Positions 9,264 to 17,512 of a DNA stretch of 64,000 nucleotides are shown here, one piece after another. The position numbers were made by a program, and so were the translations under genes. This DNA comes from Desulfococcaceae bacterium HSG9 (GTDB lineage Bacteria; Desulfobacterota; Desulfobacteria; Desulfobacterales; JAUCGF01). Within the stretch, counting starts at the first letter, position 1; each line of letters begins with the position of its first letter. The notes under the pieces were generated by a model. It did no database searches, was not told the DNA's origin, and was given only the letters and a program-made list of their open reading frames with translations. The DNA lies in assembly GCA_030378005.1 (NCBI GenBank), contig JAUCGF010000091.1:1-64000 (forward strand). Direction: 5' to 3'.

Positions 9264-10520
9264 TTATTTTGGAAAATCCCTTAGAGCCTGTTTGGAAAGT
9301 CGTGATCGAAGCGAAAAAGTGTGAGGGCGAATTCGGGAAACGCCGGCCTCCAGTATCTCATTCAGTGTGTCGGCAGGGTGCTTCACCTTACCTAACAGGA
9401 TCATCGCCGCAATGATATATGGCTTGTAACCGGCCTCCATGTACATAGGGACCCTGTAACGGTCAAACACGCCAGCTTCAACCTCACCTTGCTCGCAGCT
9501 TACGCCGGTAATGTCAGCAGGCAGACAGTGCATGTAAAGCGCGTTGGCCTCGTGGGTCGTTGCCATCAATTTCTCAGTACACTCCCAATCTTTATGGTCG
9601 GCGTTTTGGGCAAGCAATTCCTTTTCCAAAGCGCTGATACCGTCGTGATCATCCTGTCCATATAAGTCAGTACGCTTCTCCATAGCAGCGAAAGGGGCCC
9701 AACTCTTGGGATAAACAATATGAGCGCCCTCAAAGGCTTCAGCCATAGAGTCAGTCTTGCTGAAACTGCCGCCGCTTCGGGCCGCGTTGCGCCGTGCCAC
9801 CTCCTCCACAGCCGGCATGACCTCGTATCCCGCAGGGTGAGCCAGCACAACATCCATGCCGAAGCGGGTCATTAATCCTATAATCCCCTGTGGCACGGAG
9901 AGAGGCTTGCCGTAAGAAGGGCTGTAGGCCCAAGACATGGCGATCTTCTTACCGTTAAGATTATCCGATCCTCCAAAGGCGTTGATCAGGTGCAGCATGT
10001 CAGACATCGACTGCGTGGGGTGATCAATATCGCACTGCAAATTGACCAATGTGGGGCGTTGCTCAAGCACGCCCTCCAAAAAGCCTTGTTTTACAGCTTC
10101 CGACACTTCGCGCATATAGGCATTGCCCTTGCCGATATACATATCGTCGCGGATGCCGATCACATCAGCCATGAAAGAGATCATATTAGCGGTTTCGCGC
10201 ACGGTTTCACCATGTGCGACTTGAGATTTGCCTTCATCCAGGTCCTGAACTTCCAAGCCCAACAGATTGCAGGCACTGGCAAAGCTGAAGCGCGTGCGTG
10301 TGGATTGGTCGCGGAACAGGGAAATACCCAGACCGCTGTCGAAAATTCGGCTGGAGATATTTTTCTGGCGCAGACCTCGCAATATCTCGGCTGCCAGAAA
10401 AGTGGCTCTCAGTTCGCCGTCACTCTTTTCCCACGTCAGCAGAAAGTCATCAAGGTGCATTTTATGATAGTCTAGCTGTGCGAGTTGATTGATGAGCGCT
10501 TTGATTTTAATGGTGTCCAT
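9264..10520 (-). CDS. ygeW: Knotted carbamoyltransferase YgeW
   Basis: A 418-residue member of the aspartate/ornithine carbamoyltransferase fold, YgeW type. Visible signatures are STRTR (carbamoyl phosphate binding, about residue 73), HPTQS (about 167) and HCLPAD (about 347). Its native substrate is unsettled; in purine-using anaerobes it is thought to release carbamoyl phosphate from a ureido or oxamate-like breakdown product. The ATG at 10518-10520 is preferred because AAAGGAGAG lies just upstream; the frame also runs open further upstream into carbamate kinase. The next gene upstream is carbamate kinase, which would use carbamoyl phosphate to make ATP, so the pair reads as a substrate-level phosphorylation step. 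Confidence 0.9.
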   Translation of the reverse strand: MDTIKIKALINQLAQLDYHKMHLDDFLLTWEKSDGELRATFLAAEILRGLRQKNISSRIFDSGLGISLFRDQSTRTRFSFASACNLLGLEVQDLDEGKSQVAHGETVRETANMISFMADVIGIRDDMYIGKGNAYMREVSEAVKQGFLEGVLEQRPTLVNLQCDIDHPTQSMSDMLHLINAFGGSDNLNGKKIAMSWAYSPSYGKPLSVPQGIIGLMTRFGMDVVLAHPAGYEVMPAVEEVARRNAARSGGSFSKTDSMAEAFEGAHIVYPKSWAPFAAMEKRTDLYGQDDHDGISALEKELLAQNADHKDWECTEKLMATTHEANALYMHCLPADITGVSCEQGEVEAGVFDRYRVPMYMEAGYKPYIIAAMILLGKVKHPADTLNEILEAGVSRIRPHTFSLRSRLSKQALRDFPK

Positions 10521-10560
10521 GTTAATGCACTCTCCTTTCAGTTTTAAATTCAGTTGATTT

Positions 10561-11511
10561 TTATGGCACAATATGAGTGCCGCGGCCATCAGTAACAGCC
10601 TCTTTGATAAATTCAGGGGCTGTGATAATCACTTCCAGGCCCCCGTTTTTTAAGAAACTCAGGGCGGCTTGAATCTTGGGAAGCATACTGCCGGGAGCGA
10701 AATGTCCTTCAGCGATGTATCGCTCCGCCTCTGCAACAGTAATTTTGCTGATTGGTTTTTCAGCAGGTTTACCGAAGTTCAAGGCGACCTGCTCCACCGC
10801 CGTAGAAATGATAAGCAGGCCTGCATTCAATTGGCAGGCCAGCAGGCTTGAAGCCAAATCCTTATCAATCACGGCATCCACTCCCTCCAGCCCTTCGTCG
10901 GTTCGTACCACCGGAATGCCGCCGCCGCCCACGGTAACTACGTGATAACCGCTGTTGAGCAGCGATTCGATCACCGGCCTTTCTATTACTTCAAGAGGTT
11001 TCGGAGAAGGAACAACCCGGCGAAAACCGCGGCCTGCATCTTCAATTATGCTCCAGTCCGGATAATCCCGACGGATTTCGGCCAACTGATCTTCATCGAA
11101 AAATTCTCCCACCGGTTTGGCGGGTTTTTCAAAACCGGGATCGTCTCGATCCACAACGACCTGAGTGACCACCGTTACACACTGCCCTGCGACATTCCGG
11201 CCGGCCAACGCGTTGTTCAAAGACTGCTGAATCTGATAGCCGATGGAACCCTGAGTGTCAGCCACGACATTAACCAGAGGAACCAGATGCAGCCCTGTCT
11301 CACGGCGGGCAACTTCGGAACGGCGCATGATGAAACCCACCTGTGGCCCGTTGCCATGGGAAAGCACCACCTGAAAATTTTGCTCAATCAAATCGGCCAC
11401 GCCTTGTACCGTTTCCCGAATGGCCGTATGCTGGTCTTCAACGGTTCGCAATGTTTTATTTTTGATCAACGAATTGCCGCCGATAGCGATAAAAACAAGC
11501 TTGGCGTTCAT
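10561..11511 (-). CDS. arcC: Carbamate kinase
   Basis: A 316-residue amino-acid-kinase-fold enzyme. It has the carbamate kinase signatures AIGGNSL near the N terminus, SHGNGPQVG (about residues 51-59), DTQGS (about 86) and GGGGIPV (about 196). It catalyses carbamoyl phosphate plus ADP to ATP plus carbamate, in the cytosol. The start codon is 3 bp after the ygeY stop and 40 bp separate its end from the ygeW start, so it is tightly operonic. In E. coli the equivalent gene in this cluster is yqeA. Placed next to YgeW, it most likely recovers ATP from purine breakdown; arginine fermentation is an alternative, but no arginine deiminase is nearby. Confidence 0.93.
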   Translation of the reverse strand: MNAKLVFIAIGGNSLIKNKTLRTVEDQHTAIRETVQGVADLIEQNFQVVLSHGNGPQVGFIMRRSEVARRETGLHLVPLVNVVADTQGSIGYQIQQSLNNALAGRNVAGQCVTVVTQVVVDRDDPGFEKPAKPVGEFFDEDQLAEIRRDYPDWSIIEDAGRGFRRVVPSPKPLEVIERPVIESLLNSGYHVVTVGGGGIPVVRTDEGLEGVDAVIDKDLASSLLACQLNAGLLIISTAVEQVALNFGKPAEKPISKITVAEAERYIAEGHFAPGSMLPKIQAALSFLKNGGLEVIITAPEFIKEAVTDGRGTHIVP

Positions 11512-11514
11512 GGT

Positions 11515-12729
11515 TTACATCCCTCTTTTTTCCAGATATATGAGCGGTAAGGCGGCATAAAAAGCGGCACAACTCACCAGATCGGCTTTCCAGGTTTTTT
11601 CGTTGGGTGCATGAGCCTCGGCCTCTTTACCCGGCCCGAAACCGATGCAGGGGATACCAAACATACCCATAATGGAAACGCCATTGGTGGAAAATGTCCA
11701 TTTATCCACCCGCGGCTTTTTGTCGAACAAGGATTTGTAGGCCGCCACCGCCGATTGGGCCACCGTATGTTCCTGCGGAAGCACCCAAGAGGGAAAATAG
11801 CAGTCAGTGGGATAAACCAAACCTGTGTAAGAGGGTTTAGCGTAGGTGTACATGGATACTTGGGCATCGGCCGCTTTGGCTGCCGGAAGCTCCCTTATTT
11901 GTCGCAGCGCGAGTTCCTTGTCTTCACCCGCAGTCAGACGGCGGTCAACAGAAATGGTGCAGCCATCAGCCACTGCACAGCGTGATGGTGAAGTGTAAAA
12001 TATCTCCGAGACGGTCAGCGAGCCTTTGCCCAGAAAGTCATCGGTTTTCAGACGCCCGTGCAGTTCTTCCAACTCGCGCAGGATATGGCCCATCTTGAAA
12101 ATGGCATTGTCACCGCGTTCGGGAGCGGAACCGTGGGAGCTGACGCCCTTGACTTCCACCCTGATTTCCATGCGGCCGCGCTGTCCTCTGTATATACCGC
12201 CGTCGGTAGGCTCGGTGGAAACCACAAATTCAGGTTTGAGTCCCGATTCCTTGATAATATATTGCCAGCACAAACCGTCACAATCCTCTTCCTGTACGGT
12301 TCCCACCACAACCAGTGTGTAATCGCCTTCAAGCCCCAGGTCCTTGATAATCTTACCGGCATATACCATGGAAGCCATGCCGCCTTCCTGGTCACTGGCA
12401 CCACGACCGCCGATCACCGTATCGTCCTCAAAACCCTTGTATGGGTCGAATTCCCAATTGTCCGCGTTGCCCACCCCCACGGTGTCTATGTGAGCGTCCA
12501 TAGCAATTATATGCTTGCCGTTTCCGATAAAACCAAGAACGTTACCCATAGGATCGATTTCCACTTTATCGAATCCCACCTTCTCCATTTCTTCTTTGAT
12601 TCGCTCGACAACCGCCTTTTCCTGACAGCTTTCGCTGGGCAGACGGATCATGTCGCGAAGAAATTTTGTCATAGCCGGTTTGTAACTCTCGGCCAGCGCA
12701 TTAATTTTTGCAAAATTCGGTTGTGTCAT
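11515..12729 (-). CDS. ygeY: YgeY-type M20 family peptidase/deacylase
   Basis: A 404-residue dinuclear-zinc M20 hydrolase (ArgE/DapE/ACY1 family). Metal and catalytic motifs are in order: AHIDTV (about residues 80-85), [10 protein letters not shown] (about 109-118), QEEDCDG (about 147-153), STEPTDG and a late AHAPNE. The specific call YgeY rests on neighbours as well as sequence: in purine-degrading anaerobes ygeY lies with ygeW, carbamate kinase, ssnA, ygfK and xdh. It probably cleaves an amide in a late intermediate. It is the first gene of the operon, with an AGGAG site before the ATG. The upstream region contains a promoter and a palindrome at the predicted start site. Confidence 0.87.
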   Translation of the reverse strand: MTQPNFAKINALAESYKPAMTKFLRDMIRLPSESCQEKAVVERIKEEMEKVGFDKVEIDPMGNVLGFIGNGKHIIAMDAHIDTVGVGNADNWEFDPYKGFEDDTVIGGRGASDQEGGMASMVYAGKIIKDLGLEGDYTLVVVGTVQEEDCDGLCWQYIIKESGLKPEFVVSTEPTDGGIYRGQRGRMEIRVEVKGVSSHGSAPERGDNAIFKMGHILRELEELHGRLKTDDFLGKGSLTVSEIFYTSPSRCAVADGCTISVDRRLTAGEDKELALRQIRELPAAKAADAQVSMYTYAKPSYTGLVYPTDCYFPSWVLPQEHTVAQSAVAAYKSLFDKKPRVDKWTFSTNGVSIMGMFGIPCIGFGPGKEAEAHAPNEKTWKADLVSCAAFYAALPLIYLEKRGM

Positions 12730-12792
12730 GGGTTTATCTCCTCATCAGGACTTTATTGATTATAACTGTCAATTATCGCCATTAAAAAAATA

Positions 12793-12808
12793 TTTATCAA
12801 TTGATAAA
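12793..12808. promoter_or_regulatory. 16-bp perfect palindrome, candidate operator for the purine operon
   Basis: TTTATCAATTGATAAA is a perfect 16-bp palindrome. It lies about 65 bp upstream of the ygeY start and immediately downstream of the candidate -10 box, that is, at about +4 to +19 of the inferred transcript. A dimeric repressor bound here would block initiation. The regulator is not identifiable from this window. Confidence 0.5.
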
Positions 12809-12818
12809 GTCGCCTAAC

Positions 12819-12847
12819 CTAGTAAAGAAATATTTGATACATGTCAA
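12819..12847 (-). promoter_or_regulatory. Sigma-70-type promoter for the ygeY operon
   Basis: On the minus strand TTGACA (12842-12847) is followed after exactly 17 bp by TACTAG (12819-12824). The -35 box matches consensus perfectly and the -10 box matches 4 of 6. Transcription would start near 12812 and run into ygeY. Confidence 0.55.
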
Positions 12848-13128
12848 CAATTTTTCAGTTATACTGAGCGAGGTCATAATTTGGGATTTTTCAATTTTTG
12901 CATATTTGCATCAAAAGCCGGCGATGATTACACGATTTATATAATCTGCCGCACGGACGACGGCGACCGCCTCACCGTCACCGTTATAGTCTATCCAATC
13001 GCAGACGGTATTTTACCCACTCTATCGACTACGATATCACTTCCATCCCCATCCAAACTCGTTTCCATATTCCACTTATAAACAGCTTAAAGCCATAAGC
13101 ATTCGGATCAATATGAACCTGTTGTATC
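12848..13128. other. Intergenic stretch without a recognisable gene
   Basis: This is the middle of the 588-bp divergent space between the purine operon and the glycan locus. A short open frame at 12881-13081 has no recognisable homology, no ribosome binding site and a low-complexity middle (GACGACGGCGACC). I see no RNA gene or repeat in it. Confidence 0.5.
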
Positions 13129-13147
13129 ATTTCAGGCCACCTGAAAT
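13129..13147. promoter_or_regulatory. Inverted repeat, candidate enhancer-binding-protein site
   Basis: ATTTCAGG-CCA-CCTGAAAT is a perfect 8-bp inverted repeat with a 3-bp spacer. Its right edge is 77 bp upstream of the sigma-54 -24 element, the usual distance for an upstream activator sequence bound by an AAA+ enhancer-binding protein. The binding protein is unknown. Confidence 0.5.
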
Positions 13148-13223
13148 AATGCGACTGTATGTCCTGGAAAACTTAATTGGCTATAATCCAGGCTATTGCG
13201 TGATTATGACACAAAATTTAAAT

Positions 13224-13239
13224 TGGCATGATAATTGCA
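13224..13239 (+). promoter_or_regulatory. Sigma-54 (-24/-12) promoter of the glycan locus
   Basis: TGGCATG-ATAA-TTGCA matches the RpoN consensus TGGCAYR-N4-TTGCW. The invariant GG (13225-13226) and GC (13237-13238) are exactly 10 bp apart. It reads toward the PglF-like gene, with a predicted start near 13250. An ATG at 13228 lies inside the promoter and cannot be the translation start, which supports 13318 instead. Confidence 0.8.
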
Positions 13240-13317
13240 CTATCAGTAAGTGGCAATAATGACGACTCGATGTTTGCTTCAATCTGCAACTTATCTCTGA
13301 AAGGGCTTCTATCAACC

Positions 13318-15216
13318 ATGAATTTGGATATAAATATTAAAAATCGCAATTTCTGGTTTATGACAGCCGGTGATACATTACTTATTATCATGGCCTATTA
13401 TGTTTCTTACTACCTGCGTTTTGACGGTAAGATCACTTTAAAAGAACTGGAAACTTTCAAAACAACCATTATTGGGATTGCGCCGCTCAAACTGGCGGTC
13501 CTGTATTTTTTTGGCTTATATAAAGGGATGTGGCGGTATGCCGGCATTCACGATTTGATTGAATTGATGAATGCCAACGTTGTATCCACGGGTTTCATTA
13601 TGGCAATAATTTTTATAACGCACCGTTTTATAGGTTTTTCGAGAGGTGTGTTCATCATTGATTTGATGCTGTGTTTCTTGCTCTTAGGCGGCTTCAGGCT
13701 GATCGTGCGCTTATTTCTCGGTTATCGAAAAGCTGTCAGCCCAAACTTGTTCACAACGTCTAAGAACACCGGCGGTTATAAAAATATCCTCATCATCGGA
13801 GTCAGCAATATGGGAGAAAATCTGGTTCGTGAAATCAGAGAAAATCCTCTGATGAAATACCAGGTACAAGGATTCGTAGATGATGACCCTGCTTTTTTAA
13901 AGCAGGAAATTCACGGTAGTCCGGTACTTGGATGTATTCAGGATATCAGACAAATTGTAAAACGGTTTCATATTGATGAAATAATTATTGCCGTTTCATC
14001 CGCTTCCGCATCCGAAATACGACGAATTGTTGATATTTGCGAGAAAACTTCACTTCCTTACCGAACAATCCCCAATATTGATGAGCTGATAGAAGGACGT
14101 ATAACGCTAAAAGATATTCGGGAAGTGCGCTATGATGACCTGTTGGGAAGAAAGCCCGTCCGTCTTGATTCCAAACGCATCGGCAATTATTTGAACGGCA
14201 AAAATATTTGGGTGACAGGTGGTGCCGGTTCCATCGGTTCGGAACTTTGCCGGCAAATTGCCCGTTTTGAACCGGCGAATTTGATTATTATGGATCAAAA
14301 CGAATCCGCCTTAAATTCGGCGGAACTAAATCTCAATGCAGCCTTTCCGCATTTAAAAATCACACCGTTTCTCGGTTCTATTGTCAGGCAGCGTCAGATG
14401 AAACAAGGGTTTGATGCGTTCGCTCCGCAGGTTGTGTTTCATGCTGCGGCTTATAAACATGTGCCTGTCATGGAGCGTCATCCCTGGGAGGCGGTGTATA
14501 ACAATGTGATCGGCACACGCAATCTCCTTGAAGTTTGCTGTCAATGCGGTGTGGAACGCTTTGTCCTCGTTTCCACAGACAAAGCGGTGCGGCCCACCAA
14601 TGTGATGGGTGCCTCCAAACGTGTGGCTGAACAGTTTACAATGGCTTACAATATGCAAAATGGCGCCAGATATATGGCTGTCAGATTTGGTAATGTTGTC
14701 GGCAGTAGCGGCAGCGTCGCGCCGTTGTTTCAAAAACAGATTGCCGAAGGCGGCCCGGTGACAGTCACCCATCCTGAAATCAACCGTTATTTTATGACCA
14801 TACCGGAAGCTTGCGGACTGATTCTTCAGGCTGGCTCTATCGGCCTGGGCGGTGAGATATTTGTTTTAAAAATGGGCATTCCGGTCAAGATTGCCGATAT
14901 GGCGCGGGATATTATTAAGCTGCACGGTTATACGCCTGGCAAAGAGATTGAGATTAAATACACGGGGCTCCGGCCTGGCGAAAAGCTGTACGAAGAATTG
15001 ATTACCGATGAAGAGAATATTCAAAATACAATTCATAATGATATCATGGTTTTAAATTCTGATCAACATAAATCTTTAAGTCAAATGAACAGTTATTTGG
15101 GCAAATTGATGGAATTCTCGTTAGCCGGAGATACGACAGGAATAAAAATGTATTTTAAAAAAATCGTGCCTGAGTATTCGCCTTGGTTTGAAAATGCGGA
15201 AACAAAAGGTTGTTAA
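13318..15216 (+). CDS. Membrane-bound nucleotide-sugar 4,6-dehydratase (PglF/WbpM/CapD type)
   Basis: A 632-residue polysaccharide biosynthesis protein. The N terminus has four hydrophobic segments within about residues 12-135, followed by a CoA-binding-like Rossmann domain (LIIGVSNMGEN, about 157-168). The C-terminal half is an extended SDR: GGAGSIGSE (about residues 302-310) binds NAD(P), and STDKA followed by MGASK marks the UDP-GlcNAc C4,6-dehydratase group. The product would be a UDP-4-keto-6-deoxy-HexNAc, the first step towards bacillosamine or QuiNAc-type sugars; the PglE-like aminotransferase at 42874 could use it. The ATG at 13318 is used because the upstream alternative overlaps the sigma-54 promoter. 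First gene of the locus. Confidence 0.88.
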   Translation: MNLDINIKNRNFWFMTAGDTLLIIMAYYVSYYLRFDGKITLKELETFKTTIIGIAPLKLAVLYFFGLYKGMWRYAGIHDLIELMNANVVSTGFIMAIIFITHRFIGFSRGVFIIDLMLCFLLLGGFRLIVRLFLGYRKAVSPNLFTTSKNTGGYKNILIIGVSNMGENLVREIRENPLMKYQVQGFVDDDPAFLKQEIHGSPVLGCIQDIRQIVKRFHIDEIIIAVSSASASEIRRIVDICEKTSLPYRTIPNIDELIEGRITLKDIREVRYDDLLGRKPVRLDSKRIGNYLNGKNIWVTGGAGSIGSELCRQIARFEPANLIIMDQNESALNSAELNLNAAFPHLKITPFLGSIVRQRQMKQGFDAFAPQVVFHAAAYKHVPVMERHPWEAVYNNVIGTRNLLEVCCQCGVERFVLVSTDKAVRPTNVMGASKRVAEQFTMAYNMQNGARYMAVRFGNVVGSSGSVAPLFQKQIAEGGPVTVTHPEINRYFMTIPEACGLILQAGSIGLGGEIFVLKMGIPVKIADMARDIIKLHGYTPGKEIEIKYTGLRPGEKLYEELITDEENIQNTIHNDIMVLNSDQHKSLSQMNSYLGKLMEFSLAGDTTGIKMYFKKIVPEYSPWFENAETKGC

Positions 15217-15242
15217 TCGCTCATTCAGGAGCAAACGCCACT

Positions 15243-16769
15243 ATGTTTGATATCATAGAAACAAGCATAAAAAATTCTGATAAAATCGCCCTGGGATTAA
15301 GCTGTTTTATTTTGGTTACAATACCGGCAATCTTTGGCGCGGTTCAACCCGGTGTCCTGTTTTTTTACACAGGCTGCATTTTTATATTGTTTTTGCTACG
15401 CTTATGGTCTGAGCATCATCAATTCCAACTATTGACAGCGCCAGGGGTAATTATTCCGGGCATTACTTTTCTGATTATCACATTAATACAATGTTTACCG
15501 TTGCCACTCGCTATGCTCAAATATTGCAGCCCTGTGCGCTATCATCACCTGGTTTCATCCGGCGCGTTGCTTGGTATGAAGGATAACAGTTGGCATTCGA
15601 TTAGCTATAATCCTTATGAATCGCTGGCATGGCAGGCATTTATATTAAGTCTCTTTTTATTTTTTCTGATGATGCGGGAATACTGCTCATCGTCCCGAAA
15701 GTTGATTTTAATCGTCAGACTCATGCTGGCTGTGGGTGTTATTGAATCATTATACGGACTGATTCAGGCATTGGAGCCGTCGGTCGGTGTACTCTGGTCA
15801 GACCGATATAATCATGGCCTGGCCCGCGGAACATTTATCAATCGCAATCATTTTGCCGGCTTTATTGGGATGGTCTGGCCCCTTGGATTGGGTTATATGT
15901 TGAGTCGTCAAAATTTTTATCAAAGCCATACATCAAAACAGCATGCGCAACCAATGCTAAAAAATATTCTCGTTTCAGCGCAATTTAATCTGCTCATTAT
16001 TTATGTTTTTCCATTGACTATGATGTTGTTGACTTTGATTTTTTCCAAATCGCGTACAGGTATTGTCAGTATGGCGGTGGCCGTTTTCACTTTTATGGGG
16101 CTTGCATATTATCAGAAAAGAAAAACGTCTCCGGTTTTCCGGATTTTTGGCGGTGCGACGATTGTGCTATTAATTTTTTACAGTTTAAGAATGGGCCTGG
16201 GGTCAATAGCAGAACGCTTTTTGAAACTGGCTGATGACACGAGCCGCATCTCTATGTGGAATGATGGCCTGACCCTGTTAAAAGACCATCCGCTTGGTAT
16301 CGGACTTAACAATTTTAAACAGGTGTTTCCGATTTATCGCGTCTTGTCCGATCCTTTTGCCGGCCGCGCCATTCACCTGCACAACGATTACTTGCAATTG
16401 CTGATTGAATCCGGCTGGCCCGGCTTTGTCATTTTAACAGGTGGGTTTTTGAATTTTTTAGGCCGCAGTTGTTATAAACTGCATATTTTTAAAGGCAGAA
16501 AGCATAATTCTCAGATGTTGCTTGCCATTGGAGCTATAAGCGGTTTGATTTCAATGGCTTTTCACAGTTTTACAGATTTTAACCTTCAAATTCCGGCTAA
16601 CGCTCTATATTTTGTAACGCTTTTAGCAATTGTTCATGGCTGTTTATCACAAAATGAATCCAATTATAAGAGGAGGAAAAATTATGTTAATCATCAGAAA
16701 CACGCAAAACCTGAAAATGTTTATTGTCATCTTAATACTCGTATTGCCAGCTACCGCTTATGGCGATAA
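15243..16769 (+). CDS. O-antigen ligase/polymerase family membrane protein
   Basis: A 508-residue, strongly hydrophobic protein with about ten or more membrane segments. It has the large periplasmic loop and the RGTFINRNHFAGF and AIHLHNDYLQLLIESG segments typical of the Wzy/WaaL O-antigen ligase family (PF04932). It would polymerise glycan repeat units or ligate them to a carrier on the periplasmic side. AGGAG lies upstream of the ATG at 15243. The C-terminal 29 or so codons overlap the start of the next gene in another frame and end in a basic tail that does not look conserved, so the natural stop may have been lost. Polymerase and ligase cannot be told apart by sequence alone. Confidence 0.82.
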   Translation: MFDIIETSIKNSDKIALGLSCFILVTIPAIFGAVQPGVLFFYTGCIFILFLLRLWSEHHQFQLLTAPGVIIPGITFLIITLIQCLPLPLAMLKYCSPVRYHHLVSSGALLGMKDNSWHSISYNPYESLAWQAFILSLFLFFLMMREYCSSSRKLILIVRLMLAVGVIESLYGLIQALEPSVGVLWSDRYNHGLARGTFINRNHFAGFIGMVWPLGLGYMLSRQNFYQSHTSKQHAQPMLKNILVSAQFNLLIIYVFPLTMMLLTLIFSKSRTGIVSMAVAVFTFMGLAYYQKRKTSPVFRIFGGATIVLLIFYSLRMGLGSIAERFLKLADDTSRISMWNDGLTLLKDHPLGIGLNNFKQVFPIYRVLSDPFAGRAIHLHNDYLQLLIESGWPGFVILTGGFLNFLGRSCYKLHIFKGRKHNSQMLLAIGAISGLISMAFHSFTDFNLQIPANALYFVTLLAIVHGCLSQNESNYKRRKNYVNHQKHAKPENVYCHLNTRIASYRLWR

Positions 16770-17385
16770 TATTAGCATCGGACGTATATATCCCACGGAT
16801 AAAGTCTCAATTTATAAACACGGCGAAAAAGTCGGTGAATTTAGTTCCGAAGCGCCTTTACCGAATGGCTTGCTTGTATCTTGCCGGGGAAAATGCACCG
16901 TAAAAACGGATTGGATTACACTGGAAGCAGATGATGGCGGACAATTCTCAATCACTACGGATGAATTCAGGCGTGAATTATATATTAAAGAAGGATCGTT
17001 CAAATATGTATTACCCGCTCTCCAATCATCAAACGTCTTACGAACGCCTTGCGTGCAGGGACCTTTCCTTCCTGTTCCGGGAAAAGAAAATTTGAAAGGC
17101 AGAATTTCAGTTTCACTTCTATCGACTGAAATCAGCTTGCTGACAGGCACCCCCTTGATAATTTCAGGACCGGAAGGTGAAGTACAAATTGAGCCGAGGA
17201 AAAAAGCACTTTTTTCATGCTCTGGGCCGCTTGTAACTTTAACCATCACCGATGCCATACCCGCGGGTGTTGCCGGAAGTTCAATTAATCCTGCTGTTGC
17301 CGCCGGTGCGGCAGGTGCGATGATTGCTATTCCGGTGATAGCTGATATTTTGGACAACGATGATATGAGTCCCATTCAACCTTGA
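16684..17385 (+). CDS. Exported protein of unknown function in the glycan locus
   Basis: A 233-residue protein with a cleavable signal peptide (hydrophobic core FIVILILVLPATAYG, cleavage after about residue 27). The mature part looks beta-rich and resembles FecR-like domains loosely at best. The C terminus has an Ala/Gly-rich hydrophobic stretch (about residues 202-222) before an acidic tail, which could anchor it or help it oligomerise. A perfect AGGAGG at 16671-16676 fixes the ATG at 16684, inside the previous gene, so the two are translationally linked. It sits between the O-antigen polymerase/ligase and the Wzc kinase, so a role in glycan export or assembly at the envelope is a fair inference. 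The family is not recognised. Confidence 0.65.
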   Translation: MLIIRNTQNLKMFIVILILVLPATAYGDNISIGRIYPTDKVSIYKHGEKVGEFSSEAPLPNGLLVSCRGKCTVKTDWITLEADDGGQFSITTDEFRRELYIKEGSFKYVLPALQSSNVLRTPCVQGPFLPVPGKENLKGRISVSLLSTEISLLTGTPLIISGPEGEVQIEPRKKALFSCSGPLVTLTITDAIPAGVAGSSINPAVAAGAAGAMIAIPVIADILDNDDMSPIQP

Positions 17386-17512
17386 CCAGACAATCAGACC
17401 AATCATTTATTGTCAGCACTCCTTTGGCGGCATTTCATAAAACTTTTCGATCTACTGATTATGGAAGGATGACTTCTCTTTTACAGAACTATCAACAAAA
17501 AAAGGTGTAATT

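Noticed and set aside
12881-13081. 66-codon open frame in the divergent intergenic region
   Set aside because: No ribosome binding site, no homology that I recognise and a low-complexity core.
13228-13317. Upstream start for the PglF-like gene at 13228
   Set aside because: The ATG lies inside the sigma-54 promoter and before the predicted transcript start; residues before 13318 do not look like the family.
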